From contig CAZGYE010000222.1 in NCBI GenBank assembly GCA_964530165.1, positions 1-9,931 of the forward strand: 9,931 nt of DNA, given 5' to 3'. How positions within the stretch are numbered: position 1 is the first letter of the stretch; each line of letters starts with the position of its first letter. The notes under the pieces are model-generated. The model ran no database searches. It was not told where the DNA came from and saw nothing but the letters and a program-made list of their open reading frames with translations. A program made the position numbers and the translations under genes. This stretch comes from CAZGYE01 sp964530165 (GTDB taxonomy: Bacteria; Planctomycetota; Planctomycetia; Planctomycetales; Planctomycetaceae). Of the stretch, positions 1 to 6,261 are shown piece after piece.

Positions 1-2
1 AG

Positions 3-920
3 AGGCCGACGGCGGCACGTTGCTCCATGCAGTCGTTTGCGTTCGTGGTGGCCGAATTCGACCGCGTGGCGTTTTCCTCCATCGCGAACTTCACGCTCGA
101 CGCCACAAACAGCGACGAAACAATTCTCGTCGACCTCGCCGGCGGCACGCCCCGGGCCGGCTTTGATCTCACGATCAACGCCGGCGGCGGGCGCGACTCG
201 CTCACCGGCGGCATCGGCCACGATACGCTCAAAGCACAAGGCGGACGAGACACGCTCAACGGCGGCGACGGAAACGACCTGCTCAACGGCGGCGCCGGTC
301 CCAGGGACCGCTTGATCGAGTCGGGTAATGTCGATTTCACACTCACCGATGCGGGCCTGAGTGGTCTGGGCGCCGATCAACTCATGAACATCGAGCAAGC
401 CCATCTCACCGGCGGATCGGGCCACAACCGCCTCGACGCGTCCGGCTTCAGCGGAAACGTCACGCTCAGCGGCGGGCTGGGCAACGACACGCTGGCCGGC
501 GGTCTGGGCGACGATTACCTGTTCGGCGGCAAAGGGGCCGACAGCCTCCTCGGCGGAGCCGGCAACGACACACTGCACGGCGGCAACTCGCTCGATACGC
601 TCAACGGCCAGGCCGGCAATGATCGGCTCTTCGGCGGCGGCGGGGCGGATGGACTCTCCGGCATGAGCGGAGATGACCGCCTCTTCGGCGGCGCCGAGGG
701 CGACACCATCCTCGGCGGCGACGGCAACGATACCTTGCGCGGTCAGATGGGTGACGACACTCTCCTGGGTGAAGTCGGCATCGACAACGTTGGAGGCAAC
801 ATCGGCACCGATACGGTCGCCGGCGGAGGCAACGGCATCGCGGCGGAACTAGGTGAGACGCCCGTCGGCGAGACGATCAACGACAACTTCGCGTTCGATG
901 CCCCGTGGGTCAACGTCTGA
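3..920 (+). CDS. RTX (hemolysin-type calcium-binding repeat) protein, 3' part
   Basis: The frame is open to the left edge, so this is the C-terminal part of a longer protein; the ATG at 27 is probably internal. Residues are counted from that ATG. There are two blocks of glycine/aspartate nonapeptides of the GGxGxDxLx type, at about 53-96 and 148-268, for example GGDGNDLLNGG and GGLGNDTLAGG. Such repeats fold into a calcium-filled parallel beta-roll, normally outside the cell. Between the blocks lies a non-RTX spacer (about 97-147, containing NVDFTLTDAG and NRLDASGFSGNVTL) that would form one or two beta strands before the second roll. The last repeats decay (GGNIGTDTVAGGGNG), and the protein ends in an acidic and aromatic tail, FAFDAPWVNV. 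The family is usually exported by type I secretion, but no transporter genes are visible here. The function of the missing N-terminal part is unknown. The RTX assignment is firm; the role (surface, matrix or enzyme carrier) is not. Confidence 0.9.
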   Translation, partial: RPTAARCSMQSFAFVVAEFDRVAFSSIANFTLDATNSDETILVDLAGGTPRAGFDLTINAGGGRDSLTGGIGHDTLKAQGGRDTLNGGDGNDLLNGGAGPRDRLIESGNVDFTLTDAGLSGLGADQLMNIEQAHLTGGSGHNRLDASGFSGNVTLSGGLGNDTLAGGLGDDYLFGGKGADSLLGGAGNDTLHGGNSLDTLNGQAGNDRLFGGGGADGLSGMSGDDRLFGGAEGDTILGGDGNDTLRGQMGDDTLLGEVGIDNVGGNIGTDTVAGGGNGIAAELGETPVGETINDNFAFDAPWVNV

Positions 921-980
921 GCCGATGATCCTTTCCGTCACCGATGGTTCAGTTCGCAGCAAACTCCCTCGCCGGTGGGT

Positions 981-1002
981 CCCACGGGTTGCCACCCGTG
1001 GG
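981..1002. repeat. Palindromic repeat, copy 1; possible bidirectional terminator
   Basis: A perfect 8-bp stem, CCCACGGG / CCCGTGGG, encloses the 6-nt loop TTGCCA and is followed on the + strand by TTTTC. It lies between the convergent RTX gene (stop at 920) and cysK (stop at 1081), so a transcript from either side would form the hairpin. The T run is short, so intrinsic termination is only plausible. An identical core in the opposite orientation occurs at 3860-3881, so this is a dispersed repeat and not only a terminator. The rest of 921-1080 shows no gene. Confidence 0.7.
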
Positions 1003-1080
1003 TTTTCAGGTGAAATGATGGCTCGGCAGTCGTCGTGTTCTGCCTCCTACCGATTCGCCGGACGGGACTTGGCCGGGCGT

Positions 1081-2013
1081 CTACACTTTCGCGTAGTCGA
1101 ACAGCGGTGTCGAGAGATACCGTTCGCCGGTGTCGGGCAGCACGACGACGATCGTCTTGCCTTGATTCTCCGGCTGCGCGGCAACTTTCAGGGCGACGGC
1201 CATCGCGGCGCCCGAGCTGATGCCACACGTGATCCCCTCTTCCTTGGCGATCCGCGGCGCCATTTCGAAGGACTCTTCGTCGCTGACCGGTATCACCTCG
1301 TCGACGATGGACATGTCCAGCACGTCGGGGACGAAACCGGCGCCGATGCCCTGGATCTTGTGCTTGCCCGGCTGCCCGCCGGAAAGGACCGGGCTGTTGG
1401 TCGGCTCCACGGCGATAGAGTACAGCGGCTGATGCTTCTCTCGCTCGAAATACCACGAGACGCCGGTGATGGTCCCGCCGGTCCCCACACCGGAGACAAG
1501 AATATCGGTCTTGCCCTCGGTGTCGTCCCAGATTTCCCGGCCGGTCGTCTTGAAGTGGATGTCCGGATTGGCCGGATTCTTGAATTGCTGCGGGATGAAG
1601 AACTCGGGGTTTTCGGCAATCTCCTCGGCTTTGGTGATGGCCCCCTTCATGCCCTCGGCACCAGGGGTGAGGATCAGCGTGGCGCCGAACGCGCGGAGCA
1701 TCGTCCGCCTTTCCAGGGACATGGTGTCGGGCATCGTCAGCGTCAGCGGATATCCGCGGGCCGCGCAGACAAACGCCAGCGAGATGCCCGTGTTGCCGCT
1801 GGTCGGTTCGACCACCTGCATACCGGACTTCAGCTTGCCGGTTTTTTCGGCGTCCCAAATCATCGAAGCACCGATGCGGCACTTCACACTGTAGGCCGGA
1901 TTGCGGCCTTCAATTTTCGCCAGGACAGTGGCCGGCAGGCCTTTCGCGAGCCGGTTGACACGCACCAACGGGCTGCGACCGATTGTTAGTGAGTTGTCGT
2001 CAAAAATCGGCAT
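1081..2013 (-). CDS. cysK: Cysteine synthase A (O-acetylserine sulfhydrylase)
   Basis: This 310-residue enzyme of fold type II PLP family makes L-cysteine from O-acetyl-L-serine and sulfide in the cytoplasm, the last step of sulfate assimilation. The PLP lysine is K44 in NPAYSVKCRIG. The substrate loop SGNTG is at 72-76, the phosphate-binding GTGGT at 177-181, and the SSGAA that holds the pyridine nitrogen at 266-270. The whole length aligns by eye with E. coli CysK, including the start (IFDDNSLTIG versus IFEDNSLTIG) and the Cys after the PLP lysine, where CysM-type enzymes usually have Asp. The end SGERYLSTPLF resembles the E. coli end, minus a few residues. The ATG has a strong ribosome site, GGAAGGAAG, six bases upstream. 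It lies 114 bases downstream of the glycosyltransferase on the same strand, with its own possible promoter, and no other sulfur gene is visible. The main alternative is a cystathionine beta-synthase-like or CysM paralogue, which the E. coli-type motifs argue against. Confidence 0.95.
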   Translation of the reverse strand: MPIFDDNSLTIGRSPLVRVNRLAKGLPATVLAKIEGRNPAYSVKCRIGASMIWDAEKTGKLKSGMQVVEPTSGNTGISLAFVCAARGYPLTLTMPDTMSLERRTMLRAFGATLILTPGAEGMKGAITKAEEIAENPEFFIPQQFKNPANPDIHFKTTGREIWDDTEGKTDILVSGVGTGGTITGVSWYFEREKHQPLYSIAVEPTNSPVLSGGQPGKHKIQGIGAGFVPDVLDMSIVDEVIPVSDEESFEMAPRIAKEEGITCGISSGAAMAVALKVAAQPENQGKTIVVVLPDTGERYLSTPLFDYAKV

Positions 2014-2019
2014 GTCGTA

Positions 2020-2028
2020 CTTCCTTCC
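2020..2028 (-). promoter_or_regulatory. Ribosome binding site of cysK
   Basis: The minus strand reads GGAAGGAAG, then six bases, then ATG. This is one of the clearest Shine-Dalgarno sequences in the window and fixes the cysK start. Confidence 0.7.
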
Positions 2029-2065
2029 AAACAGGGACGATACGAGACTCGACTACGCCGTGAGT

Positions 2066-2094
2066 ATTATTGGCAATTCTATGAGTGTCGGCAA
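2066..2094 (-). promoter_or_regulatory. Possible promoter of cysK
   Basis: On the minus strand TTGCCG (2089-2094) and AATAAT (2066-2071) are separated by 17 bases, resembling -35 and -10 boxes. The element ends about 50 bases before the cysK start. The interval is AT-richer than its surroundings and carries the direct repeat ATTGCC twice. The match is by eye and moderate. If real, cysK is transcribed independently of the glycosyltransferase upstream. Confidence 0.3.
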
Positions 2095-2127
2095 TGCTGT
2101 TCTGTGAAATCGCGTAGGCCGTCAGAG

Positions 2128-3843
2128 TCAGCGGGGAGAATCCGACCAGGCAGAGGCGACGTCGTCATGTGAGCGTTCTGCGTGCGCAGCGGCGACCGGC
2201 GGTGCAGTCAGCTCGACGACCACCAGCCGCCGACACGGAGGCTCTGGCATCCTCGGATCGACGACCATCGTCTTGCGAGTGCGCGTCTCGCCCAGTGTTG
2301 CGAGCTTCGGCGCCTTCCCCAGGTCTGTGACCACGAGCAGTTTGCGATTCCGTCTGAGTCGCTTGCTCAGGGCCGCCTTCGATTCCACGCGGAAAACGGG
2401 CGGCTGCAAGTAGTGGACGACCGGAGTCATGCCCATCCGGTAAACACAAATTGGGCGATCACCCGCCAAATCGCTGCGGACTTCCCTGGAGAACGTCGCC
2501 GCGGCCAGGCGGTGATCTCGCTGCGGCACAATCCACGCGGTCACAACGACATATCCGGAAAGAAAGACGAGCATGGCCGTCCCACCGGCGGCAGCCGCTC
2601 GGCGTCGCGCGAGCAGCCACACGACGACGCTGCCTCCGACGCCCAAAATCACGCCGACGGCCAGCGATTGACTGACCAGAAACGGCCATTTGTGTATGAG
2701 GATCGACGACGTCACGAACGCCGACGCCAAGCACCCGACACTCAGGCCGATCGCCCAACGAAAATCAACCAACGGTTTCCCCCGGCGAACCCGTTCGACC
2801 AAGACGGCCCCGCTTTGGGCGGCCAGCAGCGACAACATGGGCAATGCGGAATTCAGGTAGTGTTTGTGCTTGTTGGCCGACGCGGTCACGATGAGCAACT
2901 GTGTCAGAAACCAGATCCACAGAAACCGCTCGTGGGCATTGCCTTCTTTCCATGCACGCCGCCAACTCGAGGGAACGGCCGCGATGGCAAACGGCGTCCA
3001 TGGCAGCGACAGCCAGAGCACATAGGGAACATAGTACCAGAAGGGCTGCTGACCGAGCTGTCCCATGGCCCGGCCGACGGTCTCGCGGCGCCACACATCC
3101 AGTGCTTCCGGAACTTGCGGGAGCACCAGGCTGGGCCAGATCAGCACTCCGGCCGCGAGAATCACCAGCCCGACCGGATTCTCCAAATGCCACAACGATC
3201 GGAGCCGCCGTTGGATCAGCCAATACACGACGCACGGAAACAGCACCATGGCCGGACCGTAATGAAACTTCGCCAGCCACGAGACGGTCAGCAGGCAGTA
3301 GATGCCGATCCACCGTAGAGACGCCCGCTGCCTGGGCTCGTCCGGTTGGTGACCGGAGATCAGGAACATGGCCGCCGTGGTGCACAGGCACAGCAGCATG
3401 TCCACTTCCGCCTTGCGGCCAAAGACGATGACCCAGACCGACGTGAGCTGCACCATCGCCGCTGCAAATCCGGCGTTCCGGCCGTACCAGCGGCCGGCCC
3501 ACACGCCCATCAGCACGGCCAATGCCGCTGCCGAGACGGCCGCCGGCAGCCGAGCGCTCCATTCGCTGAATCCCCCGCACAACTTCGCCGAAGCCGCAAC
3601 GACCCAGTAGCCCAGCGGCGGCTTCTGGAGACGCGGGAGACCGCCGAATCGTGGCACGATCCAGTCACCCGTTTTGAGCATTTCGCGGGCGGGTACGACG
3701 ACATAGGCTTCGTGCGTCCCGAGCGTGCTGGCAGCGCCCAGTTTGAAAAACAGAACCACACCGGCCAAAATCGCCAGCACGGCAATTATCCACACCGGTA
3801 GCTTGCGGTCCGACTCACTCGATCTGGAATTCGAAGCGGCCAA
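2128..3843 (-). CDS. ArnT/PMT-like membrane glycosyltransferase (GT-C fold)
   Basis: A polytopic enzyme of about 571 residues that should move a sugar from a polyprenyl-phosphate carrier to an acceptor on the outer face of the inner membrane. The first helix is at about 15-33. It is followed by the family signature region: T43-H44-E45, then AREMLKTGDW (52-61), then KPPLGYW (74-80), as in ArnT and related GT39/GT83 enzymes, where the acidic residue in the first outer loop is catalytic. Many hydrophobic helices follow to about residue 440, then a C-terminal soluble part of about 130 residues ends in a low-complexity tail. The frame is open up to a GTG at 3891, but that extension is made by a palindromic repeat and has no ribosome site. 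I prefer the TTG at 3843, which has GGAGG six bases upstream. It lies 89 bases downstream of the GT2 gene on the same strand. The sugar and acceptor cannot be told; lipid A-like, glycan or protein O-linked acceptors are all possible. Confidence 0.85.
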   Translation of the reverse strand: MAASNSRSSESDRKLPVWIIAVLAILAGVVLFFKLGAASTLGTHEAYVVVPAREMLKTGDWIVPRFGGLPRLQKPPLGYWVVAASAKLCGGFSEWSARLPAAVSAAALAVLMGVWAGRWYGRNAGFAAAMVQLTSVWVIVFGRKAEVDMLLCLCTTAAMFLISGHQPDEPRQRASLRWIGIYCLLTVSWLAKFHYGPAMVLFPCVVYWLIQRRLRSLWHLENPVGLVILAAGVLIWPSLVLPQVPEALDVWRRETVGRAMGQLGQQPFWYYVPYVLWLSLPWTPFAIAAVPSSWRRAWKEGNAHERFLWIWFLTQLLIVTASANKHKHYLNSALPMLSLLAAQSGAVLVERVRRGKPLVDFRWAIGLSVGCLASAFVTSSILIHKWPFLVSQSLAVGVILGVGGSVVVWLLARRRAAAAGGTAMLVFLSGYVVVTAWIVPQRDHRLAAATFSREVRSDLAGDRPICVYRMGMTPVVHYLQPPVFRVESKAALSKRLRRNRKLLVVTDLGKAPKLATLGETRTRKTMVVDPRMPEPPCRRLVVVELTAPPVAAAHAERSHDDVASAWSDSPR

Positions 3844-3849
3844 CTCACC

Positions 3850-3854
3850 CCTCC
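3850..3854 (-). promoter_or_regulatory. Ribosome binding site supporting the TTG start at 3843
   Basis: The minus strand reads GGAGG, six bases, then TTG. The alternative GTG at 3891 is preceded by a TTTTTTGA stretch with no purine-rich site. This spacing argues that the reading frame above 3843 is untranslated leader. Confidence 0.5.
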
Positions 3855-3859
3855 AAAAG

Positions 3860-3881
3860 CCCACGGGTGGCAACCCGTGGG
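3860..3881. repeat. Palindromic repeat, copy 2 (inverted relative to copy 1)
   Basis: A perfect 8-bp stem, CCCACGGG / CCCGTGGG, encloses the loop TGGCAA. It is the reverse complement of the core at 981-1002. It sits between the end of the GT2 gene (3933) and the preferred start of the membrane glycosyltransferase (3843), so an operon transcript would carry it as an intergenic hairpin. It could act as an attenuator or an mRNA-stability element, or have no role. Confidence 0.75.
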
Positions 3882-3932
3882 AAGCGAACACTCAAAAAAC
3901 GGAATGACACTCATGATTGTCTGTTGACCGCT

Positions 3933-4922
3933 TCATGCCGCCCGGCGCGCCGGCTGGTCGAGTGCGTCGTCATCCGGGGCGTCGAAATTCACCGTGTGCC
4001 GGATGGTGTACGGTTGCCTGTTGCCGACTTTGTAATAGATGCGCGCACCAATTTCACCGAGCATTCCCAGCACCAGAAACTGAATGCCCACCATCGTGGA
4101 GAACACGGTCAACAGCAGCAGCGGATTGCCGGTCATGTCGATCTGCTGAGTGACTTTCAACAGAATCGTGGCAATTCCGGAAAAAAATCCCACCGCACCG
4201 CACAGCAAGCCGATTGCACCGAACAGCTTCATCGGGCTTACCAGGTACTGAATCATGTATTTCACCGTGATCAAGTCGAGCATGACGCGAAGTACACGTG
4301 ACAGACCGTACTTCGAGGTCCCGTACTTTCGCGGATGATGCTTCGTAACCACCTCGGCACAACGGGCGCCGCGCCAGTGAGCCAGGATCGGAATGAAACG
4401 ATGCATTTCGCCGTGCAACTGCAGTTCCTGCGCAATTTCGCGGCGAACGGCCTTCAACGTGCAGCCGAGATCGTTCACCGGAAACCCGGTCACCCGCGAA
4501 ATCAGCCAATTGGCCATCTTCGAGGGCAACGTGCGGCGGACAAACGAATCCTTCCGGTCCTTCCGCCAGCCGTGAACCAGGTCGTACCCCTCGTCGATCT
4601 TCTCGAGCATCATTGGGATGTCGGTGGGATCGTTTTGCAGATCGCCGTCCATCATGACGATGACGTCGCCGGCGGCATGCTCGATGCCGGCATTGATCGC
4701 CGCGGTCTGGCCGAAGTTGTGGCGGAACTCGACCACCTTCACGTGGCGATCCGCAGCGGCCAGGGCCTGTAGCTCCCGGTCCGAGCCGTCGCGGGAACCG
4801 TCGTCGACGAAAATAATCTCGTATCGTCGGCCCAAACCCGCCAGCACTTGCGCCAGCGCGTCGTGCACGAGACGAATGCTCTCACGTTCGTTGAAGATCG
4901 GAATGACGACTGAGACGCTCAT
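3933..4922 (-). CDS. GT2 polyprenyl-phosphate glycosyltransferase (DPM1/ArnC/GtrB-like)
   Basis: A 329-residue family 2 glycosyltransferase that should transfer a sugar from a nucleotide donor to undecaprenyl phosphate on the cytoplasmic face of the membrane. The N-terminal GT-A domain begins SVVIPIFNERES, typical of the subfamily. The nucleotide-binding VDDGS is at 39-43, the DxD metal motif is MDGD (D92, D94) followed by LQNDP, and DLGCTLKAVRR (151-161) and RKYGTSKYG (198-206) match the ArnC/GtrB-type acceptor region. Two C-terminal membrane helices lie at about 232-256 and 266-291, then a short acidic and basic tail. The length and two helices fit GtrB/ArnC-type proteins. The ATG has GGAGAG about ten bases upstream. 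It is the first gene of the minus-strand block and is followed by the ArnT-like transferase, its natural partner. The sugar cannot be named from sequence, and no sugar-nucleotide biosynthesis gene is nearby. Confidence 0.9.
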   Translation of the reverse strand: MSVSVVIPIFNERESIRLVHDALAQVLAGLGRRYEIIFVDDGSRDGSDRELQALAAADRHVKVVEFRHNFGQTAAINAGIEHAAGDVIVMMDGDLQNDPTDIPMMLEKIDEGYDLVHGWRKDRKDSFVRRTLPSKMANWLISRVTGFPVNDLGCTLKAVRREIAQELQLHGEMHRFIPILAHWRGARCAEVVTKHHPRKYGTSKYGLSRVLRVMLDLITVKYMIQYLVSPMKLFGAIGLLCGAVGFFSGIATILLKVTQQIDMTGNPLLLLTVFSTMVGIQFLVLGMLGEIGARIYYKVGNRQPYTIRHTVNFDAPDDDALDQPARRAA

Positions 4923-4958
4923 CCTCTGCGAGCTCTCCGTATCTCTAAGCCTCGTGAT

Positions 4959-4979
4959 CTGTCAAAGCTGATTTGACAG
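4959..4979. promoter_or_regulatory. Perfect palindrome in the divergent GT2/pyrF gap (operator candidate)
   Basis: CTGTCAAA and TTTGACAG form an 8-bp inverted repeat around GCTGA. Each arm contains TTGACA, a consensus -35 box, one pointing each way. On the + strand a weak TTTCTA lies 17 bases on, inside the neighbouring repeat element; on the minus strand only a weak ATACGG lies at that distance. The symmetry fits a dimeric repressor site overlapping divergent promoters, but no binding protein is encoded here. The rest of 4923-5190, apart from the 88-bp element, shows no gene or RNA. Confidence 0.35.
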
Positions 4980-4984
4980 GTGTC

Positions 4985-5072
4985 GTGGGGCAGGCTTTCT
5001 AGCCTGCCGATTTGCCGTGGCAAGCTTTCCAGCCTGCCGATTTGCCGTGGCAGGCTGGAAAGCCTGCCCCAC
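4985..5072. repeat. 88-bp nested inverted/direct repeat element (MITE- or REP-like)
   Basis: The ends are a perfect 15-bp inverted repeat: GTGGGGCAGGCTTTC at 4985-4999 and its reverse complement at 5058-5072. Inside are three units starting GTGG at 4985, 5017 and 5047, of 32, 30 and 26 bases. The first two share AGCCTGCCGATTTGCC, and the third is partly inverted. Each unit is itself a small palindrome (for example CAGGCT..AGCCTG). It encodes no protein; short frames across it (SLPRQIGRLE repeats) are translation artefacts. It lies in the divergent gap between GT2 and pyrF. I recall similar short GGCAGGCT-type repeats from planctomycete genomes but cannot verify that here. Confidence 0.8.
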
Positions 5073-5193
5073 ATTCGGCTGTGAGCAGACCACGGGAAGG
5101 CCACGAAGTTTTGCAGAAACGGCCGATCGCGTCCAGACAGATTCGCTCCCTCGCTTCACAAATCGGCCGGCATAGACGAAAATCTGCAGCGTG

Positions 5194-6150
5194 ATGTCAC
5201 ACTATGCGACTCGGCTGCACAACGCGATTCGGCAGAAAAGGACGCCCGCTCTGGTCGGCCTCGACCCGCGATTCGCTCAGTTGCCGCAATCAATTCAAGA
5301 CTCGGCCCAGCGCGGCCTGGCGTCTGGCGACCGGGCGGCGATGATCGCCTCGGCCTTTGATGAATTCTGCAGCCGTCTGATCGACGTTGTCTCGCCTCTG
5401 GTGCCGGCCGTCAAACCCCAGGCCGCCTTCTTCGAAGAGCTGGGGCCTCCCGGCTGTCTGGTGCTCGCAAGTTTGATTCGCAAGGCCCGCGATGCCGGGC
5501 TGATTGTCATCTGCGACGCAAAACGGGGCGACATCGGTTCCACCGCCGAAGCGTATGCTCGCGGCTACTTGGCCGGCGCCGACCCCGCTGCCGCTGCCTG
5601 GGCGGCCGACGCGCTCACGGTAAATCCGTATCTTGGCCGCGACACGCTCGAACCGTTCGTACAGGTTGCCGTCCGCCGCGGGGCCGGAATCTACGTGCTG
5701 GTCCGCACCAGCAATCCCGGCGCCGGAACCTTCCAGGACCGCGAGTCTGATTCTCTGCCGCTGTACCGGCACGTCGCGCGAATGGTCGAAGAGTTGGCGG
5801 CCGAGACAGCCGGCGAGGAAGGCTTCGGGGCCATCGGCGCCGTCGTGGGCGCGACCTATCCTCGCGAGCTGTCGGAACTGCGGGATGCAATGCCACACGC
5901 CCCGCTGCTGGTTCCCGGCTACGGCAGCCAAGGGGCCGGCGCCGACGACCTCGCTCCCGCTTTCACGTCCGACGGTCTAGGCGCCCTTGTCAACAGCTCA
6001 CGCCAGATCAACTTCGCCTACCGCCGCGAGCCATACGCGGACCGGTACGGTCCCGACCAATGGGAACAGGCCGTCGAAGACGCGACCCGGCAAATGATCG
6101 CCGACCTGGCCAAAGGGACGCCGGCCGGCATGCTGCTGCGCGAATGTTGA
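5194..6150 (+). CDS. pyrF: Orotidine 5'-phosphate decarboxylase, type 2
   Basis: A 318-residue cytoplasmic enzyme that decarboxylates OMP to UMP, the last step of de novo pyrimidine synthesis. It has the TIM-barrel features of the longer PyrF subfamily. GLDP (22-25) provides the first phosphate-side strand. VKPQAAFFE (73-81) follows, and the catalytic segment is DAKRGDIGS with D108, K110 and D113. TVNPYLGRD (142-150) and VLVRTSNPGA (168-177) are the next loops. VPGYGSQG (240-247) and VNSSRQI (266-272) close the phosphate site. The usual short enzyme is about 230-245 residues; this length and the NPYLG and TSNPG motifs mark type 2. A GTG at 5191 directly precedes the ATG at 5194; either could be used. 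No good ribosome site is visible before it. It stands alone: no other pyrimidine gene lies within the window. It is convergent with the phosphatase and ends before a strong hairpin. Confidence 0.95.
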   Translation: MSHYATRLHNAIRQKRTPALVGLDPRFAQLPQSIQDSAQRGLASGDRAAMIASAFDEFCSRLIDVVSPLVPAVKPQAAFFEELGPPGCLVLASLIRKARDAGLIVICDAKRGDIGSTAEAYARGYLAGADPAAAAWAADALTVNPYLGRDTLEPFVQVAVRRGAGIYVLVRTSNPGAGTFQDRESDSLPLYRHVARMVEELAAETAGEEGFGAIGAVVGATYPRELSELRDAMPHAPLLVPGYGSQGAGADDLAPAFTSDGLGALVNSSRQINFAYRREPYADRYGPDQWEQAVEDATRQMIADLAKGTPAGMLLREC

Positions 6151-6182
6151 TGTTTGGTTTGCTTGTGTCGTCGTCGGCCGTT

Positions 6183-6221
6183 AGCCGCGGGATGAATATC
6201 CGCGGGTATTCACCCGCGGCT
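6183..6221. terminator. CCGCGGG hairpin between convergent genes
   Basis: AGCCGCGGG and TGAATA pair with TATTCA and CCCGCGGCT: 15 base pairs interrupted by one bulged A (6192), around the 8-nt loop TCCGCGGG. The loop repeats CCGCGGG, so the left arm, loop and right arm could pair in alternative ways. It lies between pyrF (ends 6150) and the phosphatase (ends 6262), where it would stop or protect transcripts from both sides. There is no T run, so it is not a classic intrinsic terminator, and it may be one copy of a genome-wide repeat. Confidence 0.6.
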
Positions 6222-6261
6222 GGAAACCACCGTGTGACGTTGTCTTTCTGGCGATCCGTTG

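Noticed and set aside
27..920. Complete RTX gene starting at the ATG at 27
   Set aside because: The frame is open to the left edge, no ribosome site precedes the ATG, and the first residues look like the middle of a beta-rich domain.
853..1989. Long plus-strand reading frame (378 codons) opposite cysK
   Set aside because: It is antisense to a well-supported cysK, begins inside the RTX gene, and its translation is Arg/Gly/Asp/His-rich with no recognisable domain, typical of GC-rich shadow frames.
2182..3318. Long plus-strand reading frame (378 codons) opposite the ArnT-like gene
   Set aside because: The product is rich in His, Arg, Gln and Pro and lacks any motif, while the minus strand encodes a coherent membrane protein.
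4985..5072. CRISPR-like array, because of regular units of about 30 bases
   Set aside because: The units are contiguous with no unique spacers, one is partly inverted, and the outer ends are inverted repeats; no cas gene is present.
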